From contig NW_004955404.1 in the NCBI RefSeq assembly GCF_000276665.1, positions 34,578,845 through 34,642,844 of the forward strand: 64,000 bases of DNA. Direction: 5' to 3'. The notes beneath the pieces are model-generated. The model was not told the DNA's origin. It did no database searches and saw only the letters and a program-made list of their open reading frames with translations. This stretch comes from Chinchilla lanigera (lineage: Eukaryota > Chordata > Mammalia > Rodentia > Chinchillidae). Made by a program: the position numbers and the translations under genes. Positions within the stretch are counted from its first letter, which is position 1. The number at the start of each line of letters is the position of its first letter. This document shows, piece after piece, positions 11,491 to 21,253 of this stretch.

Positions 11491-12097
11491 ACTGCAACTT
11501 ACCAAAAATATCTAAGAAACATCAAAAATATAATATATGATAAAATCTATATACATCAGCATCTTTCCTCAAGAAAAATCTAGGTCCATATAAATTCACA
11601 TTGCATATTACAAGATATTTGATGAAGAAATGGTATCAATCATATAAGATATTTTACATAGGATACTGGAAAAAAAACGTGAAGGGGCAGGATTCTTTAG
11701 CTTTAAATAAGAGCAAAATCTTGATCAGAAAATCTGGAAAGTATAATAATAGAAGGCCTGTAGAAAAATCTCAATAGAATATAAGCAGAATTCTAAACAA
11801 TATAAAAAACATATATATGCTACATAATAATGTATATTACATATACATTATATACATTATATATGTTACAAAATATAAATTATGACCAAGTTGTTTTTAT
11901 TCCTGGAGTAAATTTAAGGTTTGAAGGTCAATTAATTTTTTATTGCCAAATAAAGAAAATAATCATTAAGCCCTCTTAATCAATGAAGCAATACATTTGA
12001 CAAAATCAAATAATCATTCATGTTAGAAATTCACAGGAGGGTAAATATCAAAGAAATTACCTTAATCTAATAAAAGTTGCCTATAAAATTCTAGAGC
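11491..12097. other. Unannotated AT-rich DNA with TA-rich tract
   Basis: Contains an AT-rich, ATATAC-type low-complexity tract at about 11805-11880. Otherwise nothing recognised. Confidence 0.4.
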
Positions 12098-12178
12098 AAA
12101 GCTGGGAGGGTAGCTTCACAGCAAAATGCATGCTTAGCATGCATAAGGCCCTGATTCAATTTCCAGCATAAAAAAAAG
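12098..12178 (+). mobile_element. ID-type SINE, diverged
   Basis: AGCTGGGAGGGTAGCTTCAC..GCATGCTTAGCATGCATAAGG..CTGATTCAATTTCCAGCA followed by an A-tail. Confidence 0.75.
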
Positions 12179-12250
12179 CAAATCACAAAACCCCTTAGTA
12201 ACCAATCTTAATAATCAAATATGGTAAGCCTTCCATGTGACACTGGCATA

Positions 12251-12614
12251 CAGAGTCCACCAACAAAATGTATACACACTTTAGGAAATGAAAATTAGAA
12301 TGTTTTTCAACAGATGGTGCCACTTCATGTGGGGGACCCTAGAGGATGTCATATATTGCAGAAAACCCACTATACTGCTGGCCTTTAGAGAAGAAATTGA
12401 AAATGCATGTGCAGCAATCTCAATGACCAAGGTTATCCAGGAGTTAACCATACTAATAAATGTCTGGAAGTTAATGGCCACTACTTTGAGCACCTCTTAT
12501 AATTGTAGAAGCCAAAGGTAACTTGAATTAATTTTGTGATGTCTCAATAAATTTAATATTAAAATATTTATACATTTTTCTTTGAAGTGAGTATACATTT
12601 TTTGGTGGACTGCA
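12251..12614 (+). mobile_element. Internally deleted Tc1/mariner-type DNA transposon
   Basis: The ends are terminal inverted repeats: 12251 reads CAGAGTCCACCAAC then AAAATGTATAC, and the right end read backwards from 12614 gives TGCAGTCCACCAA then AAAATGTATAC. Both ends abut TA dinucleotides (12249-12250 and 12615-12616), the target duplication of this superfamily. Inside lies the C-terminal part of a transposase. At 364 bp it is far too short to be autonomous, so it is a deletion derivative (MITE-like). Confidence 0.65.
12315..12502 (+). pseudogene. C-terminal transposase remnant of the Tc1/mariner-type element
   Basis: On the plus strand, 12324 onward reads FMWGTLEDVIY..KPT..REEIENACAAI. 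This follows the C-terminal pattern F-WG-LKD-VY--KP--L--LRE-I--A found at the end of many IS630/Tc1/mariner transposases common in arthropods. After a frameshift near 12470, the next frame reads NGHYFEHLL followed directly by a stop (12500-12502), the expected family terminus (NG-H-EHLL). The catalytic acidic residues lie upstream in intact relatives and are absent here. The frameshift and deletion make it non-functional. Homology is from pattern memory and not from a search. The orientation agrees with the terminal repeats around it. Confidence 0.6.
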
Positions 12615-12616
12615 TA

Positions 12617-12985
12617 TATTGGGGGCAAAAGTAAAATGCCTGCTGTCCCTGTCTCTGGTGAACATTTTTCTAGAGATTTGTATCAGGAAAGTCAAGAGGG
12701 AAAAAGAAATAAAATGTTAATGATATAGGGAAAAAGTCATAAAATTTTCATTATTTTTTAATATGATGGTTGTTTTTGTAGGAAATCCAAAAGAATATAG
12801 AGATAAATTATTAGAGTTTAGAGAGGAAAAAGTTATATTAAAATCAATGGAGTTGTTATAAATCATCAACGGATGGAATATAAAAGTTAAAATACAGATA
12901 TAATTTACAAACTTTCAAATACCTGGGAACAAAATGTAGGCAAGACCTTTATACAGGAAACTATAAACATAATTGGAGAAATTCA
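12617..12985. other. Unannotated AT-rich DNA
   Basis: No repeat or gene recognised. Confidence 0.4.
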
Positions 12986-12999
12986 GTGGAGACACATTC

Positions 13000-13192
13000 T
13001 ATGACTAGACCCTTGCTACTCAAAGTATGGCCCACTGACAGCAGTATCAGCACACCTAGAAGCTTATAAGAAATTCGGAATCGTGGGCTCCTTCCCAGCC
13101 TTACGGAAGCAGAGACTATATTTTACAGTATCACTTTATGAATTGTATGTGCATTTTAAAGTTGGAGAAACAATGGTCTAAAAACCCAATGT
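13000..13192 (+). mobile_element. MER5-like hAT-Charlie nonautonomous element
   Basis: CTACTCAAAGTATGGCCCACTGAC, AGCAGTATCAGCACACCTAGAAGCT, TTATAAGAAATTCGGAATC and the end AAAGTTGGAGAAACAATGGTCT match the order of MER5A/B blocks. Orientation follows the usual consensus and could be reversed. Confidence 0.75.
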
Positions 13193-14285
13193 GAAAACAT
13201 CTGTTCTGTCTATACTAATATATAAATTTGAACAATCTTAATCAAAATGCCAACAGTTGTGTGTGCAAGTAGGGTGGTGTGTATATGGAAACTGATATGC
13301 TGATTCTAAAATGTTATCTATTAAAATATTAAAGGCCAAGAAGAACTGAGACATTTTTGAAAAGCAAAATGGAGAATTCACTATACTGGATGAAGACTAT
13401 ATTATCTAGGCTTTAGTCAGAGTGTATTGAAATATATAGAGATATGTGGCTATAGGTAGGGTGCACACATGTGTACGTGTCTGTGTGTTACACAGATTTA
13501 TTTTGGAAGAATCCAGGACTTGGCTAAGCAGCAGTATGAATAAGGCTATTGTCTTTGAATCTAATGCTAGAGCTTGAAACCTACAAGTGGAAACATCTCA
13601 AGATGATGCCTGTAAGCATCAGACCTCCTCTAGCCAACTGGAAGAGAATAGGGATGTAAAGCAAGGTGGAATAGTGGAGTATAGCAATGGTGAAACCATA
13701 AGCATAAGCTAGAATCCCAGGACCTGTTGGATCCTATGTTACCTTGCATCCACCTCAGTAACATGGGAGTCCTGCAGAAGAAGCTGGACCCTCTATCATG
13801 TTCTTAACCACACATAGGACCTAGGAAACATTTGAGGGGGACCCAGAAGATGATGGATCAGCTGCATCCCTAGTTGCTCTGCCACACTGAGGTGACCCAG
13901 AGCAACAAAAGTGCCTGGTGATTGTGCCTCAATCTTAAAGCATATAGATCTGACTGCTGCTTTAATTCCATCACCCGTATCTTAATCAAAATGTCTATTA
14001 TAGCCCAATTTAACTGGAAACATCTAGGAAAAAGAATCCTAGGAAACAGTTTAGCTTAGTTAACATGTTACAAAACCATCACTAGGTGTGGCATCGTCGC
14101 AAAGGCATGACAAGCCGAATATAATAGATCTCTAGATACTTGATTAACAATCAAGTAGCCAAGAGAGAAAGTATGGATTTGAAGTCTTCTAGATTCCATT
14201 TCTCCTTATCTTGATTTTTATCTTTATTCCTTTGAATTCTGAAAAAAGAAGGCTATTTATATAGCTCGATGCTTGTATTACCTCT
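13193..14285. other. Unannotated DNA
   Basis: Unique-looking sequence. A GTGTGTATATGG-type stretch near 13255-13285 and alternating purine/pyrimidine around 13460-13495 are the only low-complexity features. Confidence 0.35.
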
Positions 14286-14636
14286 CCATTGTTGTCACAC
14301 ACAGCTGAAATAAACAGCTTAAAAGAAGAGAAAGTATATTCGAAAGTTCCAGTGCAAGGCCAGTTCCATTGCCTTTGGGCCTGTGGCAAGGCAGAAATAT
14401 CACGGCAGGGAGGATGGGATGAAGGAAGCTGCTCATCTTATGTGGCCTGGAAACAGAGAGAAGGGAAGAGCCTTAAGCCCAGTATCCTCATCAAGAGTGT
14501 GATCTGAATGACCTAAGTTCCTTCCACTAGACCTTACCTCTTACAGGTTCTACCACCTGCCAATGGTGCCACAGCAGTGCCTAAGCCTTCAGCATTTAAG
14601 TGGCATTTGGAACCACTTCAGATCCAGGTCATAACA
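14286..14636 (-). mobile_element. MaLR LTR, minus strand
   Basis: Read antisense it starts TGTTATGACCTGGATCTGAAG (14636), contains GGTCTAGTGGAAGGAACTTAGG, the CTTCCCTTCTCTCTGTTTCC and CCATAAGATGAGCAGCTTCC blocks, and ends in an AATAAACAGC-like region. This is the normal MaLR layout. The left boundary is approximate. Confidence 0.7.
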
Positions 14637-15362
14637 CTGATTACAGATGGGAAGATATACCAAGGCTTCAAGTACCTTTCTGAGTCGGCATTCCTAACTG
14701 GGTGTTTGTTATACACTTTGTTCTGTATGTAAATTGACTTGACTATCAATTTTCTCAGAATAGTTATAAATATAATCCTTTTACTGAAAAATTTTTCAGG
14801 GTAATTTTGCTATAGTGTATTGGTAGGCTTTAAGTGCTATAATGTGAAATCAATGCATAGCATGATTCTCCCGTTTCTTGTGTACCCTCGGAAGTAGGTA
14901 AGTAAGAAGTATTTTTATGTTAGAAGGGCTGAAAACATAATGGATAGAGATAATTTGCTTCTTTGCATCATTAGTACCACTTCTGTACTGCTGTGAATCC
15001 ATGAACAATTATTCCCTACATATCCAAAGAACAGGTTACCCAGTACAGGTCGTCACTTTGCCACAGCACAAAATCAGTATTTCACAAAGTTGTCTGCACA
15101 TTGGAGACAATGGATTGTCTCAATCCACAAAGTATTTGTGCACCAAAGATTTGATTTGTGGCCTGGGTGTTCGAAATTTTAAAAGATCTTCAGGCGACAC
15201 GTGAACAAGTTTGGATACTGCTGGCCTAAAATATTTAACAGAAGTGTTCTAAATTTTCTTGGCTCCAAACTATATTCAGAAAATAAATGTCTTCAAACAG
15301 GATTTATCTGTAACTTAACGTATTATTCTCAATTAAACTAAAACAGCTCTTGCTAAGGTCAC
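14637..15362. other. Unannotated DNA
   Basis: No repeat or gene recognised. The 67-codon frame at 15001-15204 has no family features. Confidence 0.35.
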
Positions 15363-15833
15363 TGTGATGGCTAAGTTTATTGGTCAACTTGGCAAGGCCA
15401 CGCTATCCAGACTCATGATAATACACTTTTCTAGATGTTTCTGTGAAGGTATTTTTTAAAGACGAGATACCCCTTAAATCGGTAGACATTAAATAAATCA
15501 GATTATTTTTAATAATATTAGAGGGTCTCGTCCAATCAGTCAAAGGCTTTAAGACAAAAAGACGGACCTCTCTTGAGGAAGAGTAATTCTACTTCCAGAG
15601 AGCACCAATTCTTTGCTGTGTCTCTGCTGCCTCCCAACTCTGAAGGTTTTTACTTGTCAGCCTCCAGAATTTTGTGATTCAATGCCTCCAAATAAATCTC
15701 TTTCTCTCTCTCTCGTATACATATATATTTGTGTGCACATGTCTGTACATATATATATACCTGTACCTCTACATCTTCTGTATTATCATATCCTATTTGT
15801 TCTCCTTCTCTGGAGAACGCTAATAGACTCGCC
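15363..15833 (+). mobile_element. MLT2-like ERVL LTR
   Basis: TGTGATGGCTAAGTTTATTGGTCAACTTGGC, GGGTCTCGTCCAATCAGTCAAAGGC, AGACAAAAAGACGG, GCCTCCAGAATTTTGTGATT, AATAAATCTCTTTCTCTCTCTC, then CTATTTGTTCTCCTTCTCTGGAGAACGCTAATAGA. The block order is that of the ERVL MLT2 LTR group. A pyrimidine-rich tract and TATATA runs precede the 3' end. Confidence 0.85.
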
Positions 15834-16092
15834 AATGATATACATCCATGTTGCTAAGTCCAGAGGTCATTCTCAGTCCCAACCTACCTTGACATTTTGG
15901 CAGCATTTGCCTCATGGATGGCTCACTCTCTTTCTTCAATGATTCATTTTCCTTTGGGTCTTGGTTTGTCTTTTTATCCTGTAGTTGCTTACTTTTATCA
16001 GGTTTAAAAAATTCTAACACCTCTAGCATTCTGATGTAATGGGCCAGGGGTGCAACCTGTGAGCTGTGATTTAGAAAAGCTTCCTAGGTGAT

Positions 16093-16253
16093 TTTTTTTT
16101 TTTTTTTTTTTTGTCTTTTTGAGACAGGGTCTCACTATGCAGTTCAGGCTGGCCTTGAACTCTTGTAGCCCAGGACGGCCTCGAACTCGCAATGGTCCTC
16201 CTGCCTCAGCCTCCTGAGTGCTGGGATTACAGGTGTGTGCCACCACGCCCGGC
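16093..16253 (-). mobile_element. B1-type SINE with internal duplication
   Basis: T-tail, GAGACAGGGTCTCACTATG, then two related CAGGCTGGCCTTGAACTC-like blocks (the B1 internal duplication), CCTCAGCCTCCTGAGTGCTGG, ending GCCACCACGCCCGGCC. Target duplications are CTTCCTAGGTGATT on the left and CTCCCTAGGTGATT on the right (13 of 14 match). Confidence 0.95.
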
Positions 16254-19200
16254 CCTCCCTAGGTGATTAAATATTTACAGCCAAGGCTCATAATCATTCA
16301 TCTAAGGTCACATGAGGTCTGGCTCTGGTCTGGGTTCATCTACCTGTCCATACTGACAGGGAGACTTCATGACTCCCCTTCCTTCTGAGGAAACATCCTT
16401 CCCAGCACTCTATCTCAGTTTGCAGTTGCCATGACTAAAACTGATCCCTAGTCTAACAGTCATTTTTACCTTTCAAATATGTAAAACTCATCAGTATGTG
16501 TCTCTCTTTGTTTTAGAAGGGAGCAGTATTGCGAAAGGATCTAACTGTCCTCTATTTTTATTAACTCTGGACAGAAAAAGGGAATTTCCCTTTGTCTTTG
16601 ATGCAAGAGAGCTACCACTTCTACTCCAGGTGAGGTTCACATTAGCCATATATGCTGAAGGCCTGCTTTCAATTTTCCTAATGCAGAACGAGGTCAGAGC
16701 TCAAAATCTTTACTCTTAACTAAACAGGGTCAGAAAGGCAATAGATATTATTTTTATATCATTGTCTTTGAAAAGAGGATGATAGAATGAATTATAATGT
16801 AACTCTTTAATACGTGAATTTACACATGTTAAAGGTCAGATGATATGTTCTGAAGCTAATGAAGGCCCGGGAAGAATGCTAATACTTCAGGACCCTAAGT
16901 ACAGCTGAGTGTTTCTGCTGTTACTTATGTGACACAGTTTGCTTTATTATCACCTTGGAGGTCACACAGCTATTATTTTAATCTATTAAATTTGCAAAAC
17001 ACACTAAAGTAAAAAAGCTACTTATTGCTCAAATTAATATTTTTTCTGAACCCACACACCAGCCAAATACATTGTCACACGATGCTAGTATATGCTGTTT
17101 GATGTTGTGCATCGTAGTATTTTTAAAATATTCACATATTGAATTTAAATTTATGCAGTAAAATGAAGTAGAGAATATGCACTTTTAGTTGCTTTTGTTG
17201 GCAGCTATTTATCCACATCACTTTTTTATTTAAATGGCAAATCTCCAATTTTGAAGTTTTACGTGAGTGCCTAAAACCCAAAGAGGGTGAGTGTTGTTAT
17301 TTTCATTGTTTGGGAAACAAAAATGTACCTCTGATAATTTTTGTCTTTGATTACTGCTTCTTCAAAGGATTTAAACCAGAATGAAAGCCTTTGAAATCTT
17401 CAGAGATGAGGAGACATGAGAGTTATTCTGTATGCACTGGATAAACAGATGTCTTAGCTTTTCAAACCAAACCTGAAAAATATAATCACAAGCTTCATCA
17501 GAAACAGAACAATTTTTGCAGGTGTATAATTGTTTTATATTTTACTAATATGAAATGGAAGAACAAATGTCATTTTATTCCTTTTCCTTGTCTAAGAATT
17601 TAGTTCCAATTAACATTTCAGAAAACTTTTTTTTTAAAAAAACAGAAATATCTCTGGAAGCAAGATACATTTCATAGTGTGAGAAAAAAAAATCTCTCCT
17701 TGTCATTTGGGTACAAATAAACATCATTAGAAACATATCTATAAATCGCTTGGGAAGTTGAGATGTTAATTGAGAAATTCCAAATTAATAAAAGCCAAAT
17801 TTCATTCATTTACTCAATGGACCAAATCTTGTAATCAAATTTATTCTGAGACACCCATTGACTTCAGCATGAGTTTCTCATATGGAATAATTGTAGCATT
17901 AAGCTCAATGCTACTGACTGAGAAAAAAAATAAATAAAGCACTTAATAGACTTTGCATTGTGGAGAACTGATGGCCTTCTCTGGATAAACCTGCTCTTTG
18001 GATGTGTACGGCATAGTTGTTCACAGATTCACAGCAGTACAGAAATGGACCTAATGATGCAAAGAAGCAAATAATCTCTATTCATTATGTTTTCAGCCTT
18101 TCTAAGATAAAAGTACTTCTCACTTACATACATGGGAGGATACACAAGAGACAAGAGAATCATGATATGCATTGATTACAATGAATCCTTATGCCAAATA
18201 AACATCATTAATTTTGAAATTTATTACCTTAAATAAGGAGTCCGAATAGCACCATATCTTATAATTCAGCATCTTATTAAATACCCAGTCTGTTTAGGCA
18301 ATTTTTAGAAACATTGCAAACACCTGCACCATTGGATAATTTCTGATGCTTTTGATGAAAATGAAGGAAAAGTGGAGTCAACCTCCATGTATATATCTTT
18401 TAGGAAGCAATATTTTGTTCAACATTGTCTTTAGGAGCTTGACCCTCACTTGATGGAAACTTTAAAATAATCCTGAAGTTATTAAACTTCGGCAAAGCAT
18501 AAAAGTACAACCAGGAGATAACAACACAACAAAAACAGTGTTTAGAGCTTCCAAGTATCAGCACATCATACTTTTACTTGAACTGTGAAGTTTATGCCCT
18601 TTTCTTAATTATGCTGTAATCTTGCAGTAAATACTGTTTGTTTTCACCATTTCTAGTAGAATTTTATTTGATGAAAATGGGGAGGGAAAGCATGGGGAGA
18701 GGGTGTTTCCTAGAAATGGGATTTAAATTCTAACATCTCATTACTAGTCAGGAACAGTGAATACCTTTTTGTTAGGAACAGCATTTGAAATTAATTTGTA
18801 TACTATTAAAGCAATATCAAAATGTTAATATTATGTGGTTCAATGAGTTAAAAGACGCTTCTCAGTTTATTAAAGGAAATCTTTTGAGAACAATCACCAT
18901 TTGTGCCAACCAGTTGGAGGCGTGCTTCAAGAGGTCCTTTGCTCACCCATACAGATGCCCTTCTTATCAGACCTGTGGGGTGACACCTTGTTCCAGGCAG
19001 TTCTCTTGAGCAGAAGCCCTGGTCACCCCTGCTGAGGCTCTAACACCCATAGCAAAAACTGCCCCCCATAAACAGAGGATGCTCAAGCATAGCTTAATCT
19101 AAATTGATAGATTCTGTCACTACTACTCCTACTACCATGTAGGAAAATTTATCAAAATTTCATGTTGCCTCCATAAACAATCATGGAGACATTAAGAGTG

Positions 19201-19334
19201 TCTTCAATGATTCATTCTCTCCATATCTGGGATCTATTTTTTATGTTGCAATTTTATAAAGTGAAAGTGAATGAAATTGGACCAGCATTTATGCTAATAT
19301 TAAATAAAAATGAAAACAAAATCTCCCATGTGAA
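16254..19334. other. Long repeat-poor, apparently unique interval
   Basis: About 3.1 kb without any repeat I can recognise, unusual for this window. It is AT-rich and has no convincing coding frame (73-codon frame at 16498-16719 and 74-codon at 18785-19009 lack family features). Such intervals can hold conserved non-coding elements, but I cannot test conservation. Confidence 0.45.
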
Positions 19335-19351
19335 AGAAATTATTTATTCTT

Positions 19352-19460
19352 TGTTTTTTTTTTGTTGTTGTTGTTGTTTTTCTTCCGGTACCAGGAATCG
19401 AACTCATGACCTTGTGCTTGCCAGGCAGGCACTGTGTCGCTGAGCTAAATCCCCAGCCCC
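19352..19460 (-). mobile_element. ID-type SINE with perfect target duplication
   Basis: T-rich tail with a (TTG)n run, CCGGTACCAGGAATCGAACTC, CTTGTGCTTGCCAGGCAGGC, GCTGAGCTAAATCCCCAGCCC. The 17-bp duplication AGAAATTATTTATTCTT lies at 19335-19351 and 19461-19477, identical on both sides. Confidence 0.97.
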
Positions 19461-19477
19461 AGAAATTATTTATTCTT

Positions 19478-19909
19478 AAAGAAAGACTGTCCAAATTTTC
19501 ACTGTCTAATCCACAGGATCCAGGAAATGTTCATTCTTGCCTTGCACACACCACAATTGCATCTGAATAATTTATGAGGGATAACCCAGACTATAAAGGT
19601 AAAGAGTAACATTCCCTACCTGCAGTAGACAGACAATGGAGAAGAAATAAATGATTAATTGGTTGGTAGGAAAAAATGTACACAAAACCAGGAGCAAAAT
19701 GCAGGTAGAGGCTCCAGTCCTCATTTCTGGAACTAATTCTAAGGTACTTTTCGTCTTTTTATTGTACTATTTTTTTATAGGTCAGCAGATTTCAGATAAC
19801 ACAGCTGCCTAATGCAGTGAACAACTTGTCTTCTTGAAAGGTTTGTTCTTGTGATGATATTGTGCTTAGATAACTTCCCACAAAGACTGTATCATCTGAG
19901 GTAAAATGT
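19478..19909. other. Unannotated DNA
   Basis: No repeat or gene recognised. Confidence 0.4.
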
Positions 19910-20260
19910 GTACAAAATAAAATGCACAGATCTTATGAGTAAAATATTATGATTTTTGACAAATGTGTATGTCTCTGTAATCAATGTTCTCATCAAAATA
20001 CTTACAATTATTCCAAGAAATTATTTTCCTTCCAATTAATCCCTATCTACTTAGACAAATTTTGGCTTTATCATAAGTCATCTATACATAATTGTGAACT
20101 TTACATAAATATATTCATATGATATATGCACAAGGTGGTTGGCTTCTTTGGTTCAACATATTTTTAAATTGCTTCCAGGTTTCTGTATGTTAGCAGTTTG
20201 TTTTCTGTTTATTTTTAATTCTTGGCTAGTATTTCATGTATTATTTCATTGGACTTTAAA
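19910..20260 (-). mobile_element. Old L1 3' fragment (L1ME/HAL1-like)
   Basis: ATTTTTGACAAATGTGTATG..CTTTACATAAATATATTCATATGATATATGC..GGTTGGCTTCTTTGGTTCAACATATTTTTAAATTGCTTCCAGG follows, in antisense, the 3' part of old mammalian L1/HAL1 elements. Confidence 0.55.
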
Positions 20261-20339
20261 ATTGTTTGATTCAGAAAACCAGTCTTCTACCTCTCACAAT
20301 AAAAGTTTGTAATAACTAGAAAATTTCTACTTCAAGTGT

Positions 20340-20742
20340 AGAATTTTATTTTTTGCTAGTACATATTTGTGGTGCATAATGTTTAGGTTCCTCCTTCTGT
20401 CCCCACTCCTATGTATGTAGCACCTCTCAATTCTTTTTTTTTTCAATTCTCTTTTTATACCCTTCTTCCTCCTTACTCCTCTGTCCATCACTTGATCCCT
20501 TCCCGATCTGAAAAGAGATCGATCGTCCTACTTCCTATTATTTTATTTTGCTCTTTTTTATATTTTTAGTTTCTCATATAAGAGAAATCATGAGATATTT
20601 AAGTTTTTGTGTCTGATTTATTTCACTTATTATTGCCTCAAGGTTCATCCATTTTTCTGCAAATGACTCAAGTTTACCCTTGTTTATAGCAAAGAAATAC
20701 TCCATTGTATATAAATATCACATTTTTTGTACATTCATAAAG
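20340..20742 (-). mobile_element. L1 3' end (non-inverted part of a 5'-inverted L1)
   Basis: Pyrimidine-rich 3' UTR in antisense, then TTTCTCATATAAGAGAAATCATGAGATATTTAAG, CTGATTTATTTCACTTATTATTGCC, GGTTCATCCATTTTTCTGCAAATG and CTCCATTGTATATAAATATCACATTTTTTG. Near 20742 the orientation switches to plus-strand L1, the hallmark of twin priming. Confidence 0.85.
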
Positions 20743-20872
20743 AAGTACAAAGAGCCAATAAATATATGGAAAATGTTCAAAATCACAGGCCATTAGAGAA
20801 ATGCAAATTAAAACAATACTGAAATTCTATCTTACTCCAGAAAGAATTACCATCATTAAGAAATCAAATGAT

Positions 20873-21065
20873 GGGGCTGGGGATTTAGCTCAGCGGCAAA
20901 GCGCCTGCCTGGCAAGCGCAAGGTCGTGAGTTCGGTTCCCGGTACCGGAGAAAAACCAAAAAAAANNNNNNNNNNNNNNNNNNNNNNNNNNNNNNNNNNN
21001 NNNNNNNNNNNNNNNNNNNNNNNNNNNNNNNNNNNNNNNNNNNNNNNNNNNNNNNNNNNNNNNNN

Positions 21066-21093
<28 letters not shown>
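20873..21093 (+). mobile_element. Young ID-type SINE with near-intact Pol III boxes and gap in tail
   Basis: GGGGCTGGGGATTTAGCTCAGCGGC (A box TAGCTCAGCGGC) and GGTCGTGAGTTCGGTTCCC (B box) are close to tRNA consensus. The tail is A-rich and contains the gap. Target duplication AAGAAATCAAATGAT is exact at 20858-20872 and 21094-21108. Confidence 0.97.
20966..21065. other. Assembly gap (100 N)
   Basis: Exactly 100 N inside the poly(A) of the SINE at 20873, so the true tail length is unknown. Confidence 0.97.
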
Positions 21094-21097
<4 letters not shown>

Positions 21098-21253
21098 AAT
21101 CAAATGATAACAAATCCCAGTCAGGCTGAATGTGCGTAGGGGGAAGGAACCCTTCTACATTGTTAATGGGAATATAAACTAGTAAAATCACTGTGGAGAT
21201 CAGATGGAGATTCCTCAAAAAACCAAAACTAGAAATTCCATCTGACCCAGCTA

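Larger units (their letters stand above)
20743..21253 (+). mobile_element. L1 ORF2 region, inverted part (left of Tigger)
   Basis: AGCCAATAAATATATGGAAAATG..GAGAAATGCAAATTAAAAC..GGAACCCTTCTACATTGTTAATGGGAATATAAAC..GAGATTCCTCAAAAAACCAAAACTAGAAATTCCATCTGACCCAGCTA is late ORF2 in sense. An ID SINE and its gap interrupt it, and the Tigger element starts right after its last TA. The segment resumes at 23634. Confidence 0.88.

Noticed and set aside
20873..20945. Functional tRNA gene
   Set aside because: A and B boxes are present, but the A-tail, target duplications and sister copies show a SINE.
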